Shown here piece after piece: positions 35,401-50,400 of a DNA stretch of 64,000 bases (position 1 is its first letter; every line of letters begins with the position of its first letter). The notes beneath the pieces were generated by a model. That model saw only the letters and a program-made list of their open reading frames with translations. It was not told the DNA's origin and ran no database searches. Origin of the DNA: Spodoptera frugiperda (Eukaryota > Arthropoda > Insecta > Lepidoptera > Noctuidae); NCBI RefSeq assembly GCF_023101765.2, contig NC_064217.1, forward strand, positions 1,922,001-1,986,000. The letters run 5' to 3'. The position numbers and the translations under genes were made by a program.

Positions 35401-38400
35401 CGTTCCCGTGGAAGGTGACCTATGTGTTATCCAGACTATAGTCTCCCCTGTTTCAAACTTCATCTTGATCCCTCCAGCCGTTTGAACGTGAAGGAGTAAC
35501 AAACAACCAAACATATAAACTCCAGACCATAATCTAACCCTGTTTCAAATTTTATCTCGATCCTTTCAGCTATTTTGACGTGAAGGAGTAACAAACAACC
35601 AAACATATAAACATTCGCATTTATCTATCTATATCTATACTAATATATAAAGCTGAAGAGTTTGTTGGTTTATTTGAACGCACTAATCTCCGCAACTACT
35701 GGTCCGATTTTAATAATTATTTTTGTGTCGGATAGTGCCTTTATTTAGGCAGGATATAGGGTATAAAGCATCACGTAATTACCAATATTAGCCAAGCAGA
35801 GCGGGTGAAACCGCGCGTAAGTAGCTAGTAATGTATACAGATAGGGCATGAGCTATCTTGGGTGATAGTATACTTTATATGCCACAGAAACATGGGCCAA
35901 ACGACTGGCAGAAGTTAGTAAATTATAATAATATATATCTAGATAAACACCACCAACGAGTTCTAAAAATCATTAGTAAACTTACCTTGGCATAACATCA
36001 AAGCCTTTCACAACCTCCGGACTGCTCATTTTGATTAAAACTTTACCAATATGCTTACTGGATGATATGAGTCTGAATGCTCTTGAGATTTGTACAGGTG
36101 TGTACTCTATGCGACTTATGGGTCTCACTGTACCGTTTGATATTCCTTCTGCTAACATACGTTGTAGTATCTGTAAATAATATAAAAATATTTAGAAGTA
36201 TTCGATCAAATGATCAAAATCAAAACCGACTACACGGTTGGTGCGGTGGCTGGGCAACTGGCTGCCGTGCAACGGGTAGCGGGTTCGATTCCCGCAAAGA
36301 ACAACTCTTTGTGTGATGCACAAATTGTTGTTTCGGGTCTGGGTGTCGTGTGTATGTCAACTTGTATGTTTGTAAACGCACTCACGACACAGAAGAAAAT
36401 TAGTCCATTGAAATGTTACATGAGCTTTACATTTTTTAGAGGACGCAATTTTATTTTTTGATCATGTAGGGGGGTCAATAGAAGCTTAACTTGAAGTTTG
36501 TGGGGTCGCCACCCTTGTCCCTCGGCCGCCATCTTGGAAAAAAGGATGGAAACACTTTTTTTGCTATATCTCGGAAACTATGCATCGTAATAAAATTTTT
36601 AAAATCATATTTTGTAGAAAATTATTTTGCCTACAAATATGTTTAATAACTTTTTGCCCTAAATTAACAATTAAAGAAGTTATAAGTAAAAAAGTGAAAT
36701 TTTGTTAATAAAATTTTCTCTTTTGCTCTATAACTTTTTTTTTACATTTTATAAATAAATGGCTTCAGACCAATCTTGTAGAATATTTTTTAAGAAAATT
36801 TTTTCCCTACAACTGTTTTCAATTTCATTCATTAGAAACTCAGTTACAGCGCTCCGAAGTTAACCGGGTTCGTCAAATTAGTCCAGTCAAATAAGCTTAA
36901 ATTAGGTAAGAATCTCGGAATGCGAGATGACCAGCTGTAATTTTGTAAATACTTGTATATTGACACCCTAAAACTTGTCTCAAAACCATGGTATATATGG
37001 TAGGGTGTAAGCAACTCTTAAAATTCAAGGTCAAAGGTCCCAAAAATCGTTCTTTAGCGGTTTTTTGGAAATAACTTATTTCCTATGGGTTTTTGGTATT
37101 TGTATTCATTATCAATACTGTAGAATACAAAATTCTCTACAACTTTTGTCTAAATTTTTTTTTACATGGTGAACCGTTGTCGATTTAGAGGGCGGAGAAC
37201 GCACGTGCGTTGTCCGCCCTCTAACTCGACAACGGTTTTTGGGACCTTTGACCTTAAATTTTAAGAGTTGCTTACACCCTACCATATATACCATGGTTTT
37301 GAGACAAGTTTTAGGGTGTCAATATACAAGTATTTACAAAATTACAGCTGGTCATCTCGCATTCCGAGATTCTTACCTAATTTAAGCTTATTTGACTGGA
37401 CTAATTTGACGAACCCGGTTAACTTCGGAGCGCTGTAACTGAGTTTCTAATGAATGAAATTGAAAACAGTTGTAGGGAAAAAATTTTCTTAAAAAATATT
37501 CTACAAGATTGGTCTGAAGCCATTTATTTATAAAATGTAAAAAAAAAGTTATAGAGCAAAAGAGAAAATTTTATTAACAAAATTTCACTTTTTTACTTAT
37601 AACTTCTTTAATTGTTAATTTAGGGCAAAAAGTTATTAAACATATTTGTAGGCAAAATAATTTTCTACAAAATATGATTTTAAAAATTTTATTACGATGC
37701 ATAGTTTCCGAGATATAGCAAAAAAAGTGTTTCCATCCTTTTTTCCAAGATGGCGGCCGAGGGACAAGGGTGGCGACCCCACAAACTTCAAGTTAAGCTT
37801 CTATTGACCCCCTACATGATCAAAAAATAAAATTGCGTCCTCTAAAAAATGCATAATTCGGCCCTCAAATTGTAACATTTCAATGGACTAAATCCTAATG
37901 TGGAGCAACGTATTTTTCTTAAGAAAATAAAACCTTTTTTCTTAAGGGGAGAAAATCATCTGATGACTTCTCCCGCCTTGGACAAGGCGAGAGGTAGTTT
38001 CAGTCTCTTATTGACTAAAAACCACCCAATTCCTATTTCTGCTCTTCAATCCTGAGCCCGGATTGCCTGTTGAAATTATTTTGGAATGAATCCCAATTTA
38101 ATCCTAAAATGCTTGATATCATTATGTTAGTTAGTTGGTTATTTAAATTAGTTAAATGAACTGAATGAGCTTCTATGTGAACCAATTTCATCGAAGCATT
38201 GAAACATTTAGATTAGTGGAAAACAAATTATATTGGTTTAATTATAATCATTAATGTTTTAGTTTTAGTGAGTTTGTACCTATTTTCATATAACTATTGA
38301 CGCAAATAGAATTTAATTTGTCGGACGTCAGAATCGATTATAAACTTGCTATTAGGTATTAAAGATTTCCAAATATAGCCTCTTTTTGTCTACGTATTCA

Positions 38401-41400
38401 AAACATATTTATTTACTTTTAAAATTAGCTTTATTTATAGTTATGCTTTCACTAACCAGACTACGTAAAACAGACGAAAACTTCAACGTAGTATTCAATA
38501 TTTTTATTTAATGTCACAACCACGTAATAAATCAAGATTCAAAATATGAAACAAATGTTTGTAAAAAGATCTCTTCTAACTTTGATTTCATTTATTAATT
38601 CATTTTAAATAAACTATATAAAACGTACCAACAATCACCACAATTATGCCACGCAAAAGTGTATGATAGAATACCTCGGCTACGTCAATGAGACATTAGT
38701 AATACATGCTACTTCATATTATAATGATGCGAAAGGTGGAAGCTAAGAGAAGCACTGAGCAAAGAAAAATGTCGTGGCTTCGCAATATACGGGAATGGAC
38801 CGGTATCAACGCTATCGAACATCTTTTCCGCCTGACCAATGACAAGGATCAAATAAAGAAGAGGGAATGAAGCACTACAAGAAGAAGAGAAGAAATAAGA
38901 CGTCTGATTTCCTTTTAATATTAGAATGCACACAGTTTGAAAGGACCACTCGTCAACATACATACATACATACGTGTATGTACATAAGACATAAAATGTC
39001 CCTCAGTGCATTTACTGTTGAGATCTGAGTGCGATGTCAGAACTAAAAGCGTTAAAAGCCGCTTATAACTTGTTTATAATTCTATATATTTACAGTTCCA
39101 GGATTTTTATTCTCAAAGGGATTTAAAAACTTGATTTTAAACTTTATTGCCATGGGCTGAGGGGATATTTTGTATCACCTGGTGTGCGTCGATAAGGATG
39201 CCTTACTTTTGCCGTTCCGTGTGTAGAAATTAAAATGAAAACATAAAATATAAAGTCATGTAAGACAAGAATGAAACTTATAGTATCTTATCGTTACGTC
39301 TTTTATCCCCGAAGGGGTAGATAGAGGTGTACATTTCGAGACGTAATGCCATTGTACAATTTACACCCACATTTCACCATTTGTGTTATAAGTCCTATGT
39401 AATAGGGTGTAATAGGTAATACACAAACGAAATGGTGGCCCCATTTCGTATGTGCATGAAACGAATTTTTACGTTACGTTACTTATCTATCATTATAATT
39501 ATATTATGTGTATACAAGGATAAGTAGACACAATTAACTTGAGAATTCGAGTTACAAATCAAAAGTAAACAAAAAAAGAAAAACTCTCACCTTTTTTTCT
39601 GCAACATTTTCCGGTCTAAATATACTGGAGAAATTCACGGCCTTGTATGTCCTGTCCTTTTCTAAGTAAGACATTCCCATGTCTCTGTTTTCCATCATAT
39701 CGTAAGTGCTAATGTCTAGGAAGGAACCCATAATCCCAGTACACTTCATTGCAGTCTAAAACAAGAATTAATTATGGTAACACTACACTGCTATTATTAC
39801 TGTATTTTCTTTTCCTGTACCTTAGAATAAAATAACATTAAATACCGTACTCAGAGTATTTTCTTGGTTATTTAAGTCAGTCTTTACTTTAACAATTGTT
39901 TTCTATACCAGATCGCTATGAAAGAATAGTTTAACTAATCATTAAATATCTCTGAGTACAGCAGTAAATGTTTTCTAATATTTGTAAATAAACGTTAAAG
40001 GTAGTGTAACAAGCATGGTTTAAATGTAACACTGCCTGTCCACCCGAGCGGAGAAACGGAGAAAGATTAATAAATCAATAGGATTTCACAAAATCTCCGC
40101 TCCTCTTAAAAAAAAAAAGTTTTAGTAAACAGATTTTGTACAATCTTATGGATTAATAATTCTCAGTTTCACCACTCCGCTATCTCGCTCTGCTCTGGAG
40201 GACAGATAGTCTTAATTTTAATGACAATAAAAATTCTAATCTTTATCCAACCTAACTCCTATATCTCCTATGGATATCAAACGATAGGACGTGATTGGTG
40301 CAATAAAGCTCTTTTAAACCTTTTATATATTACTTGTTAATAAACAAGTTAAGAAATATGTACTCACTTCTCGTATAGACCCACTGGCACAATTGATGAC
40401 AATGTCACATCCCTTATTAGGTGCATGCATCTTAACAATACTCAGGAATGAATCATCTCGAGAATAACCGATATGTTTTTCTGAAAAACGAATAATAGAT
40501 GAATTCATACTCAAACGTTATGACATAAATAAGACAATGTTTTCATCATAGATTTTTTTATAATTTATATCTTTTACAAAACTGTTCATTTTAGTTTTAT
40601 TCGTTCCATGAAGTTTGCCTATATTGATAATATACAAAGCTCATGAGATTAAATTAATACGATACTGCAAAGATAATACATTAGGCAATTTCATTCCTTT
40701 TATCCCCGAAGGGGTAGGCTGAGGTGCACATTACGGCACGTAATGCCGCTATACAATGTACACCCACTTTACACCATTTTGTGTGATAAGTCCCATGTAA
40801 TAGGGAATAAGCCTACTGCCATATACTGGACACAATTCTAGACTCCATGCGTTCACTGAGAAATTTTCGAAAACCCGATAAAAGCATTGCTGGGCTTTGC
40901 CCGACCCGGGAATCGAACCCGAGACCCCTTGTCTGACAGTCGCACTAGCGACCACTCGACCAACGAGCCAGTCCTATATAATAATACATATGGTGCTATA
41001 ATAAAATAAATCGTCTACCATCAAGGTCAGGGAAGAGTCGTAGCAGTATACTCTTTTTCTTCATGCTACTGACTGTAGTGAATACGGTACATTCTAAAGA
41101 CAGGCATACGGCTATCACAGCTTGTCCTAGAGCACCCGCACCGCCTGTCACGAATACACTCTGTCCTTTCAAGAGCCGACTCTTTATAGCCTGCAAAAGG
41201 AAACATCAATGCTTTGAAATGGTTTAAGATACAGATATATATTTAATAATATTTTAGCCAAACCAATGTCGGCAGAGGCTAATTCAGTTTATTTGTTAGT
41301 AGTAAAGTAATTATTTAATTAAGTCTTAAAGACTCAGGTAAGCGATGATGCAGCCTACGATGGAGAACGTCTGTCGATTAACAATCTATTTACTCAGGCT

Positions 41401-44400
41401 TCGAAGACACCCAGGTAATAACCATAAGGAAACACGAATTCGCAGTACAATGGTGAAAATTCAGAGTGCCAAAGTATATTCTTTTTAGAGCGTAAAGTTG
41501 TGATGCAATAAAATATGCCTTACTATCATCATCAGCGCAACTCTATCCCCTACTGGACGAATAAATAAATTCTCTTATAAGATCACAAACATCATCAGAC
41601 TATTAATGGCCACTTCTGACCAAAGGTCTCTTCTCACACGGAGAAGGTTTAAGCATTAATCACCGTGCTTGCTCAATGTGGGTTGACGATTTTAAACTTA
41701 TAATTAGAAATTATAAGCCCAGATTTCCTTACGATGTTTTCCTTCACAATTTGTCAGTGGTGCCTAAAATCTTAAAAGTACATATAATTCGAAAAAATAC
41801 ACAGGTTTCTCCCGCACTCTCATGCGTGAGAAGCGAGCGTCTTAAACCAGGCCACTATGGCAATGAATTCTCTCATGCTCGCTATAAATCAACAATACAA
41901 CACAATATTCAAATAGAATGCAATTCTCAAAGTCAGCTTACGATGTTCCAACACAGCAACAATCCTAGATAAAGTCCAGGTACTATATTGAGGGAATAAA
42001 TTAAAGCCAAGTCCAGTACTGCGGATAATACACGTAAGACTGATAATCTCCCATCTTGAGTTTACGCATTCAGTTACGATCCTTGCGAGTTGATATTTAG
42101 CTCCACACACAGTACCTCGAGAGAGAAATGAATCCATTTAAATGAATATTTTATCAAACAGAATTCTACGGTTTGAGTTTCCTTGATTCACTTTCTTCAG
42201 AGGTTATTTGTCTTCAAACATGTTATTTTGGTACTTTATAAAATCCAAATGATGTCTTTTAAATGTTGTTCCTACTCTTTTGAAGATTTGAAGTAATAAA
42301 ATCATATGTTTTGATGTTTGGGTCGGTCGAAAAGTTTGTGTTTTAAGAGAAAGTATTATTTTAAGATAATATTTCAATGGTATAACTTAATATTTTAGAA
42401 GCTGATGCTGAAGGCTGGAAAGGGCAAAACACCCACTTAATCCATTGTTTGACCTTTTTTGCTTTGCGATCTGTATTTTTTCAAAATGTCTTTGTACAAC
42501 GGAGGAGATTTTTTTTAATCAGTTTATATCTAAAACCTTCTCCTAATTCAGAAAAATACTACACAGAAAACCGCATAAAGTTCAGTTTAGCCAAAAGCGA
42601 GATAATTGCACACAAGCATACAGGTTGAACTTAGAACCTAGTTTTTTAAGTCGATCGAATGAAGAATATTACTTACCAAACAGTAATAAGCTACTGCATA
42701 CGGTAGAGGCACAGTGGCAGCATCTTGCAGACTCCAGTATTCTGGTACTGGCCACAACAGATCTGAATCAGCTTCCACCGTAGTACTCAATGCACCACCA
42801 GGTAATAGCCCCATCACTCTGTTACCACTGGAAAGGTACAAGAGTTTTAAAGCGATTTTTTTTCAATCGCCCACTATAATATTGAATTCTAATTTTTTAG
42901 TCCAGTTATATTTGCAGCTTTATGGAACAAATGACATCTATTAGTGGTGGTCGGTAGTAATGAGGTTGTAATCTATAATATAAAAATAAGTCGGGTTTCC
43001 TTCCTTCCTGACGCTTTAACCGATTTCCACCGTTTTGCATTCGTTAGAAAGGCTTTGTGAGGTTTATCAAAATCTAGAAACAACAACAAAAATAAAGAAA
43101 ATCTAGAAACACTTTCAAGAGAAATCATAACTTACTATGCATTTAAGCCGCTAAAGTCCATGCCAAGAGGTGCCAGATCATCATGGACGTTGCTAACTGC
43201 TTTCTGAACATCTTTAGACGATATGCCAGCATACGACACCTGATGAATATAAAAAGTAACTTTGTTAATAAATAATCTGGACAGTAGTTTTGATAAGAAA
43301 GTAATCGTAAGTATATGTTATTGCACTCTCAACATTTTAAGTCTACTGTTGTACAAAATGTAATAAAGAAACATACATGCTAATCACTTATTGCACTTAT
43401 CACATTTTCCCGATGACGTAGTATACCCATATTTTTTTAAACGTTGCCCCACATTAGTCTTTTTACTGTCTTGTGGATGTATTTGAAAACATACAAGTTC
43501 ATAAACATCCCACCCAGACCCGAAACAACAATAATTTGTGAATCACACAAAGAGTTGTTCCGTGCGGGAATCAATTCCCCTATATTTTGCGTGGCAGTCA
43601 TATTGCTACACTAGCTACTTTCGCGCGGTTTCACCCGCTCTGTTCAGCTCCTATTGATCATAACGTGATGTTTAATAACCTTCTTTGATAAATGCACTAT
43701 TCAAAAACAAAAATAATTATTCTAATCGGTCCAGTAGTTCTGGAGATCCATATTATATTACTACTTTCCTTATTCAAACTTACCTTAACCAAATTACGTT
43801 TGATGTTTGTATTGGGGGTTTCAACCCACGTGAGGCTGTCCAAATCCCCATTTGGACTGATTAGGGCAACATTTTGGATTTTAGTCGACTTCGTGGCTGA
43901 AGTGTAGTAGTAACCTCCCCATTGTCCCTGTTATAAAAAAAACATAGTTTTAGCACATTTTAGATTTTAGCTAAAATTTTATGGAGACGTCTGTGTTACG
44001 TAAAGAATTTCGTGTGATAACAATAACAATCTTAATCAAGTATATGACGCGTGGGAGGACTCGGGGGACGCATTGGGTGTTTTTTGTGACTTATCCAAGG
44101 CGTTCGATTGTGTCCTTCATGAAACACTGATCAGGAAGCTATCCCATTATGGAGTGCGGGGCAACTCTCTGGACCTACTTATCTCTTACTTGAGTAATAG
44201 AATTCAGAGAGTTGAGATTAACGGGAAAATTTCTGCCGGGTCTGTTGTTAGGATGGGTGTTCCGCAGGGGTCAATTCTCGGTCCGTTTTTATTTCTTATT
44301 TATATTAATGACTTACCTTACCTTGTAAAGGATAACCATGGGATAGTACTGTTTGCTGATGATACCTCTTTATTATTTAAACTCAAACGTGGACAATTAG

Positions 44401-47400
44401 TCAGTGATCATGTAAATAGTGCTCTCTCAAAAATAGTACGCTGGTTTAGTGCCAATAACTTGCTACTTAATGAAACAAAAACTAAATGCATTAAATTCAC
44501 AACACCAAATGTTAGGCATGTCAAAACCAGCGTGCTAATCAAGGGCGGGGAGTTGGACCCTGTAGATTCAGCTATCTTTTTAGGTATAACCCTAGACGCT
44601 AAGCTACAGTGGGCCCCACATATAGATAAGTTGTCGAAAAGGCTCAGCTCAGCAGCATATGCCGTTAAAAAAATTAGAAATTTAACTGATGTAAATACAG
44701 CGCGTCTAGTATACTTTAGTTATTTCCATAGTATCATGTCATATGGTATTCTCCTGTGGGGGAATGCTGCTGACATTCAGTCTGTCTTTGTGCTGCAGAA
44801 GCGAGCCATTCGATCAATTTATAATCTTAGTCCGAGGCATTCTCTCAGGGAACTATTTAAAGAAATTAATATAATGACTGTTGCCTCTCAATATATCTAT
44901 GAAAATATAGTGTATGCTCATAAAAACATAAAGTTATTTAAAAAGTACAGTGATATACACAATATCAACACTAGAAATAAAAATAAATATGTTGTTCCTA
45001 CTACTAGACTTAAGAAAATAAGCGGTTCGTTTAGATGTCAATGTATACGCTTTTACAATAAAGTTCCCAGCCATATTCAAAGTTTAAACCTAGGTAAATT
45101 TAAAAATGTTATTAAAGAAAAACTTTGTAGTAAAGCTTTTTATAAAATAAAAGACTACTTGGAGGATAGTCAGGCTTGGGAATGAACTGCTATAATGTCC
45201 ACACAGGTCTTGCTGACATGTTTGTAACATATAGTTACATTTTTTATACAATTTGACATAAACTTAATTTGACATTGTTTTATATTTTTTTTCCTTTTAT
45301 ATTTTTATATTTCCTTTTAAAATTGTTAGTTTGAGGACCGTGTGAGACTTTTGCTAGTCATTTTATTTTTAGTAAATTATATTCTGACAGTTTGAGCATT
45401 TGTGTGGCCTACCCAAATGTTCTTTTGGTTGGTGTTGTTCGTCGGATCATTCAGCAACAGCCGTCAGCTGAGCTGATTGTAAACTGACACATGCGTGCTG
45501 CCATCTGAACAGGTCCGCTCAAACTGCTGTGGTTCTTTCCTCAAAAGACCACTACAGAATCAACTTGCACGGTTCTCCGACATCTTTAATTGATTTTGTC
45601 TGGACTTTAAAAGAGACTATGACCTCTGAGTTTGTTTCGGCATTTCTTCTCAGAGTAGTCGGATAGGAAATGCCGGCCTCATCTAGTTATTTAAGAGATT
45701 GACGTGTAAAAGTGTTATTTTATAACCTATTTGCAAAATAAATATCATTTATCATTTATCATTTAACATAATGGGTAATAAAAATAACAAATATTTAGTA
45801 ATCAACCCTATTGACAAATTATCATCTATTACATAAGACTCATAACAAAAGTAGGGGCTTACTCTTGAATCCATTTTCAATCAATCGACATAGCACTCTT
45901 GAGTTGCAAAACTATTAGCGCCCATTGCATATTGAGTTTGGCTTTATATTCCGTATTCTGAATGCTATTTTAACATAAACGATTTGGGTTGTATAGTTTT
46001 GACATTGAATAATTATTGAGATTACATTGGATTGAAATTGCATTGACATTAAGACTGATTTCAATAGGCCCTGGCATAAAATTGAACTTATACATATCAT
46101 CATCCTAAAGCGGGGATTAAAATACGCTATATTATGAGACCAAAGATAAACAAAAATATATTGTAAACAAGTATATCATGCAAAAATGTTACAGCGACAC
46201 CATACGAGAAGCACTCGTAGTTCTAAAACTTATTTCCTTGACGAAAGTAAATTGTATCAACATCGCAGCTCCGAGCCCCATGTAGCGACGTGTTAAAAGG
46301 CCAAGATTGTGCAGAAGACATATTGACAGATCGTTAGCTTGTCGCCAACAAGCGTCAAGGAAAAGTATTTCGAAACTCGTGAGGAATTATAAAACATCTT
46401 TCTGTTTCGCTACGAGGAAGGAAATGAAGAATATGTTTGGGTATTAAGTGTAATAATGTTATTATATAGTTACTGTACTGTTTATTTTGTCTTTGTCAAT
46501 ATGCTTATCATTATAATACACGAGTGGTGTTCAATCGTGTATGTAATGTTCGTATATGTTATCGAGAAGTTACGTTTAATTATAATTACCTATATATGTG
46601 AGGTTACATAATACTTAATGTAAAACAGTTGATTCCTTACCTTTCTAAAGATGTTTACAGTTAGATTTTTATTCAATTGATGCTTGTAGATACCGATGTT
46701 AGGATCAAAGGTCGGTGCATGGCAATCATCGATTGCTATCAATCCTATTTTGTCCTCGCCGTCATTTCTTAATTTGTTGACAAAACCTGAACAAAGTTTA
46801 ATATTTACGCACACAGACAGATGTATAGTATATTATCTTGGAGTATATATTATCTATTTAGTATTTGTAGGTATTATATGTAAATACATAGTGTACACTA
46901 TTGACAACCCAATTTTCCCAATTCCTGAACACTGGATACAGTAGTTAGGGACAGAAATAGCAAAACCATTTGTAAAAAAACGCATAATTTTCAAAATTGT
47001 CCCCGTCATAGAACCCACTTTTTACAATAATGTTTGTCAAAATAGTCCTTAACAAGTTAAACTAAGAGTAATAAATTGGGTTACACTGAGTTCCTTTAAT
47101 ATTATAAATATGAAAAAATATTAAAAAACATAGAAGAAGTTTCTATACAATACCTAAAGCTCCGCAATATGGCTGCCGTTCAGATACCAGCATCACTCGC
47201 TTCGTATTATTAAGTTGATCATACACGCGAGACACCCAATCCAATTTATTATCACAATTTACAGGCACATAAGTAACATCCTTGGGATTCCTTCGCTTCA
47301 ATAATATTAATATTTGCTTCCCATCCGACATGGAACTTATGATAGTGAAGTTCTCATTCAAAGATTGTAAAGGTGGCACTCCGCATTCCAAGGCTATTAT

Positions 47401-50400
47401 GAAACTATCCTTCGATATGTTTTTTAGAGAGTCCAATTTCTGCAAAACAAAATAAAATACATGATAAGATCATTGAAACATCAGATACGTCCTCAATCCT
47501 TGATTCCCCAACAACCCATAAATTTCTAAGCCCCAAAAGGCCGGCAACGAACTTGTAACACCTCTTCTGGTGTTTCGAGTGTCCATGGGCTGCGACTATT
47601 GCTTACCATCAGGTGATCCGTATGCTCGTTTACCGGCTTATACCATAAAATAAAATACATTTAGATTCGTTGTCACATTTTGTGGTTACATTTGTATACC
47701 AAACTTCATGCTTTTAAGGAGAATTTGGAAAATCCGAATAATATCAAGTCTCCCAGAAATCAAAGTAAAGATTCATTTTCAAGCAATTTCTGCCCCATTC
47801 ACGCATCAAATCCGGGATCTCTAGCTCTTTTATAATACTCTCGACTTCTAACAACGAAGCAGTAATAAAAATCAGAAACTTTGTAGATTATACTTATAAA
47901 CGTCAAACGTTTCACATATTGTTTTATCTATTACTTTGTTATCTAGGTTTTTGGTCCAGAAATTTAATCTTGTTTTGAGGTTAAACTACATAAAATGGAC
48001 TGAATAAAGTTAATCGTTTTATTTGCGGGAACCACTTATAGATACAATATGAATATTAAAATGGTTGACCCATTTACTTTGTTTTCATTGTTTACATTTT
48101 AGAAATCTACCGTTTGTACCGTGACAAATACAAATCTACTTATGGCATAGGTAATTGGTTTTAAACTCTTTGTTCTTTGGGCTATTAGTTGCTACTACTT
48201 TCACAAGTGCTGTCAGGTTAATTTTTAGGATCCAGTCTAGAATTAAAAACAATAACATAAGGGTGCTTTTCCATCAGAGATATGGTATGCTACATTGCTG
48301 TGGGTGCGTTTCGCTACCATAAATCATATTCATTGGTACAAATAACTTAGCACTGCACTGGTGGAAATGAACTCAGCTAAGTTATGTTTATTATATATGG
48401 AAAGATGCGTACCATGGATGGCTTCCCTACAATCGACACATCACACACTCGTGCGCGCATCTCCTCACACCGCTACATAGCTTAGTATCGGTGGAAGCGG
48501 TCATATAGTACCACACCTTAGCTATTAAATCTTTTTAACATAGCTACATACATATCTCTGGCGGAAAAGTATCCTAACTGTTGATATTTGCATCTCTGCC
48601 TACCTCCTTGGGATGTATCCTTTCTACTTTTTACCCACGTTCAATATGTTATAACATAATTTACGACCTTCATTTAAATAAATAATATTAATTAACAAAA
48701 TCTCTCTCACCTTTTTGTTTCCAAACAGATCCTCAATAATAAAAACATTTGCTTTATCTGCGTCGGAATTTTGAACTAACAAAGTATCAAAATCAATATT
48801 GACATTTATAATTGAAGCCACGTCGATCGTAACGTTTGGAATTAAGGTCGATATCCCTTTGATTATACAAATTATATTTGTATTCGATGTTACGATTTGA
48901 GTAGTCTTAATCCTCTTCATTGTGGTGTTTTCAGCAACGATTTGGAGCATAATTTGGAGAGCTGTTTTCATCTAAAACGAAAAAAAATGACATGCTATGG
49001 GATAAGGATTAACAAATACTTATTTTTCAAGACTAGACATCTTACTGTGTAATCACATCACACACATAATCATCCTAAAAGTGGCCACTGCTAGCCTTTT
49101 CTCACACGGACAAGGTTTGAGTATTAATCACCATGCTTGCTCAATGCGGGTTGGCGATTTCAAACTTACATACAATTAGAAATCATAAGCCTACAGCTCA
49201 GATACCCTCGCGTTGTTTTCCTTCACCGCTTGTCAATGGTGCCCAAATGACCTTTGAAAGTACAATGTAAATCGGAAAAAGTCACTTTGTTACTTGCTGT
49301 TTGTAAATTTCGAATCCTTAAACGAAAGAAGCGGCCTTAAACCTCCGGGTCACCATGACATAACAATAATTCTAAAATGTTTATTATAATCTCAAATAGA
49401 TGGACTCCATTATTTTAAAAGACGGTTTAGTTTACATTTCATACATATTTTGTCTTTATAATAAAATGTATTGTTATCTGTATCACCTATAAATAACTTT
49501 AGGAACCGTGTCACGATAATAAGCTATATAAATTTTGCTTGCTTTCATCCCAGATGCAAGTCTGCAGATTAAATTCAGTGCCAAGAACGCTCCAAAGTGA
49601 TTGACATTCAATTAAGAATCTGCTTATCCTATGAGAAAATGTGAGAAAAGGCTGCCGTTGAAATTATATCTTTAGTCGGGCTTTCAAATTGTAAAGGAAT
49701 ATGATACTTGATGTTTTCAATAATGATTATTCTTTACGAGTTTCTTTAGTTGATTTTCAATATAATCACATCAACGTAACGTCACGCCTTTTATCCCCGA
49801 AGGGGTAGGCAGAGGTGCACATTACGACACGTTATGCCGCTTTACAATGTACACCCACTTTTCACCATTTGTGTTATAAGTCCCATGTAATAGGGGGTAA
49901 GCTTATTATTTATTATTTACAAATATCTCTGCAGTCCGGGCCCTTTATGACGCATTAGTTAGAAGTCACTTGGAGCACAGTGCAATGATATGGGCACCTC
50001 ATGAAAGTAAATACTCTCTGATGCTGGAACGTGTTCAGAATAAATTTACACGTCACTTGTATTGGAAGTTGTATGGAGTTTACCCGTTGTATCCGTTGAT
50101 GTATCCCTCGTTATTTGTCCTTGGCATGGTCGGGTACAATGAATTGAAGGTGCGTCGAGAGTTTACTCTTACCACTTATTTGGTGAAATTGATTCGGGGA
50201 TTGGAACATAACCCAGATGTTCTACAAAGAATCAGTTTGTGGGTACCTGATAACTACGTAGGGAGGCGGCGGCGTCCGCTTCTGTTGGCGGTTCCGGTGG
50301 GTAGGACAAACTTACTGGCGAAAGCCGCAGTCACGCGAGCTATCCGTAATATAAATGTAGTGCACGAGCAAATAGATATTTTTACATGTCAACAGAGTGA

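Noticed and set aside
36077..36461. Plus-strand frames of 79 and 83 codons
   Set aside because: They run across the antisense of a synthase exon and the SINE.
40910..40973. tRNA-like sequence with an intact B box (also at 30680, 36285 and 59270)
   Set aside because: Each is the head of a SINE with a long shared body. The A-box and acceptor-stem pairing expected of a functional tRNA is not evident.
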